In this document: piece after piece, positions 5,810 through 7,106 of the stretch
Position numbering within the stretch: the first letter of the stretch is position 1
Layout of the letters: each line of letters opens with the position of its first letter
Source: Clostridiales bacterium
Lineage (GTDB): Bacteria; Bacillota_A; Clostridia; Oscillospirales; Oscillospiraceae
Direction of reading: 5' to 3'
Length of the DNA: 7,106 nt
NCBI GenBank assembly: GCA_022777455.1
Contig: JALFGI010000124.1
Location: forward strand, 1-7,106
Program-made: the position numbers and the translations under genes
The notes under the pieces: model-generated
What the model was told of the DNA's origin: nothing
Seen by the model: the letters and a program-made list of their open reading frames with translations, nothing else
Database searches by the model: none

Positions 5810-6802
5810 TTACACGTTTGCTTCCGCCCAGGCAGCCAAAAAGCCGTCCCTGGAAGCCAGCACCTCAAACAGCCGCTCCTTGCCCAGGGCCAGATCGATC
5901 TTTCCCCACAGCAGGCATCCGATGTAGTAGGTGGGGTATTGCTGCACCGTCTGGGTAACGCCGGTTTTCTGCGAGGTGAAGGTGAACTGCTCGTAGAATT
6001 TCAGCAGCTCCTCCACCTGCTCCATGGTCATGGAGGCGGCCCGCTCCCCGTCAGCCAGCACCCGGGCAAGCAGCGGCTCGTGCTGCTCCCGGAAAAATGC
6101 CCAGCTGGCAGCATCCACACAGTAGCTTCTGCCGGGGTATTTGGCGGGCTTTCCCATGGTTGCGGCATTGTTGCAGAAATGCATTGCCAGCCCCTCGAAG
6201 GCAAAATTGAGGAAGAAATACTGCCGGGGCGTCATGTCCTCGGGCATCAGCTGGGAGAAGAAAATATGGTGAAGCTCATGGGCCAGCACGTGGAGGAATT
6301 CCTCTTTGTCCTGAAAGGCATCCAGATTGGCCACATCGAAATGGACGTAGTGCTCATAGGGCCAGCCCATGGAATTACCGATGGATACCGTCAGCAGAAT
6401 GGTGATCTCCGGCATGGCGTCCAGGGCGGAAGCGGGCAGCGCGTTTTCCAGAAGCCCCTGCACCAGCAGCAGGTCCTGCTCCGTAATGCTCTGAAGCATC
6501 CGGATTTTCTCCAGCCGCCGGTCCAGATCCCGATAAAAGGCCAGAAACATCTCCTGCTTGTAGTCAAGCCTGGGATTATCAAATTTCTTCCCGTCAAAAT
6601 GCAGGAAAAAGTCCACCGCCTCTTCATAATGGATGCCGCACACCGGCAGATTGGGCTGACCATAGCGGGCAAATTCCACCTGATAGTCCGGGTGGTTCAG
6701 CAGCTCCCGAAGGGCAGCCTCGTCCCGGACGCCCCTGTCCCGGGCATTTTTCAGCCAGGCCGCCATGGCCGGAACGGTTTGGGATTGCATGTTGATTTTC
6801 AT
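5810..6802 (-). CDS. Putative HExxH zinc metallopeptidase (gluzincin-like, possibly DUF5700-related)
   Basis: This 330-residue protein has HELHH at 175-179, the HExxH zinc site, within HVLAHELHHIFF. It is followed 24 residues later by EGLA (203-206), whose Glu203 is placed like the third ligand of gluzincin peptidases. Upstream lies ILLTVSIGNSMGWPYEHYVHFDV (135-157, key residues Gly142, Tyr149, His154), resembling the strand before the zinc helix. Near the C-terminus YYIGCLLWGKID (292-303) recalls the helix seen in uncharacterised peptidase families such as DUF5700 or DUF2268; that family link is from memory. There is no signal peptide or membrane segment, so it should be cytoplasmic. The start at 6802 has GAGAGG about five bases upstream and a consensus promoter behind it; a second Met (residue 5) is possible. 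It is a single-gene unit converging on the HAD gene. The substrate is unknown and peptidase activity is inferred from the motif only. Confidence 0.83.
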   Translation of the reverse strand: MKINMQSQTVPAMAAWLKNARDRGVRDEAALRELLNHPDYQVEFARYGQPNLPVCGIHYEEAVDFFLHFDGKKFDNPRLDYKQEMFLAFYRDLDRRLEKIRMLQSITEQDLLLVQGLLENALPASALDAMPEITILLTVSIGNSMGWPYEHYVHFDVANLDAFQDKEEFLHVLAHELHHIFFSQLMPEDMTPRQYFFLNFAFEGLAMHFCNNAATMGKPAKYPGRSYCVDAASWAFFREQHEPLLARVLADGERAASMTMEQVEELLKFYEQFTFTSQKTGVTQTVQQYPTYYIGCLLWGKIDLALGKERLFEVLASRDGFLAAWAEANV

Positions 6803-6854
6803 TACGTCCTCTCCCCCAGCAAAATTCGCAACATCGTTTTATAACAGTGTTTTC

Positions 6855-6883
6855 ATTATACCGGTCCCGGAGAGAAATGTCAA
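6855..6883 (-). promoter_or_regulatory. Consensus SigA promoter of the HExxH peptidase gene
   Basis: On the minus strand TTGACA (6883-6878), a 17-base spacer and TATAAT (6860-6855) match the vegetative consensus perfectly. Transcription should begin near 6848, giving a leader of about 45 bases ahead of the start codon at 6802. Unlike the trmB promoter, no long palindrome covers it. Confidence 0.88.
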
Positions 6884-6932
6884 GGGAAAAGTCCCCTGGA
6901 AACTGTGCCTGGATCCCCCCACAGCCGCCAGG

Positions 6933-6950
6933 TAAATTGTAATTTAGCGT
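6933..6950. repeat. Possible solitary end of the 270-bp element
   Basis: AATTGTAATTTAGCGT (6935-6950) matches the complement of the right end of the 5495-5764 element at 13 of 16 positions, and TAAATT-GT-AATTTA is a small palindrome. It is AT-rich in a GC-rich setting. It may be a remnant or chance similarity. Confidence 0.3.
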
Positions 6951-6972
6951 ACCGGAACCGACGCGCCCCTTG

Positions 6973-7106
6973 GCTCCCCCTATGGGGGAGCTGGCTGCCC
7001 CTATGGGGCAGACTGAGAGGGCCAGCATGGCGTGATTTCGGCTGCTATTATCTAACTGCGGTACCCTCTCAGTCAGCCTGTTCGGCTGACAGCTCTCCCA
7101 AAGGGA
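6973..7106. repeat. Second family of hairpin-rich repeat, cut by the window edge
   Basis: The outer arms GACTGAGAGGG (7011-7021) and CCCTCTCAGTC (7064-7074) are exact inverted repeats. Outside them lie perfect hairpins: GCTCCCCC/GGGGGAGC with TAT loop (6973-6991), CTGCCCC/GGGGCAG with TAT loop (6995-7011), and GTCAGCC/GGCTGAC (7072-7090). The start of a CTCTCCCAAAGGGA hairpin runs off the right edge. The symmetry predicts a GAGCCAAG-like right end just beyond. From memory, similar CCCTCTCAGTC...AGCTCCCCCAAAGGGG repeats are common between genes of Faecalibacterium and relatives. No coding capacity is seen. Confidence 0.7.

Noticed and set aside
5939..6844. 301-residue plus-strand open frame opposite the HExxH gene
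   Set aside because: The minus strand carries the zinc motif, ribosome binding site and consensus promoter. The plus-strand product is Gly/His/Gln-rich without any motif.

Overview
The window looks like chromosomal DNA from an anaerobic, gut-type member of the Eubacteriales (Clostridia), probably Oscillospiraceae. The evidence is the 5' end of a 16S rRNA gene at the left edge with a Firmicutes-type sequence, GC-rich coding regions with strong GGAGG-type ribosome binding sites, SigA-type promoters, and intergenic spaces full of short hairpin repeats of a kind I associate from memory with this family. The genus cannot be fixed from 141 bases of 16S.  Layout. Positions 1-141 are the start of a 16S rRNA gene read leftwards on the minus strand. 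Its leader and two tandem promoters (P2 at 343-371, P1 at 457-485) fill 142-530. A non-coding stretch with a diverged hairpin repeat follows (about 530-800). On the plus strand a consensus promoter overlaid by a perfect palindrome (810-842) drives trmB (874-1569), which overlaps mnmG (1566-3431) by four bases. A weak terminator and another hairpin repeat precede a second plus-strand pair: an M14-family gamma-D-glutamyl-diaminopimelate-type peptidase (about 3674-4606) and a Cof-type HAD hydrolase (4633-5418), closed by a strong intrinsic terminator. Next is a roughly 270-base nested inverted-repeat element (5495-5764). A convergent minus-strand gene (5810-6802) follows, encoding a HExxH metallopeptidase of unassigned function with its own perfect-consensus promoter (6855-6883). 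The right edge (6973-7106) is part of a second, different hairpin-rich repeat.  How the genes work together. trmB and mnmG are both tRNA modification enzymes (m7G46 and the cmnm5U34 wobble pathway). With the divergent rRNA operon, the left half is therefore a translation-apparatus block. The M14 peptidase lacks a signal peptide and fits cytoplasmic recycling of cell-wall peptides. The HAD enzyme is a generic phosphatase that is probably co-transcribed with it. The HExxH protein has no visible link to the others.  I found no CRISPR array, prophage, transposase, toxin-antitoxin pair or defence system. The genes are mostly housekeeping. The least explained signals are the promoter-embedded palindrome before trmB, the family of hairpins whose stems change sequence but keep pairing, and the uncharacterised metallopeptidase.
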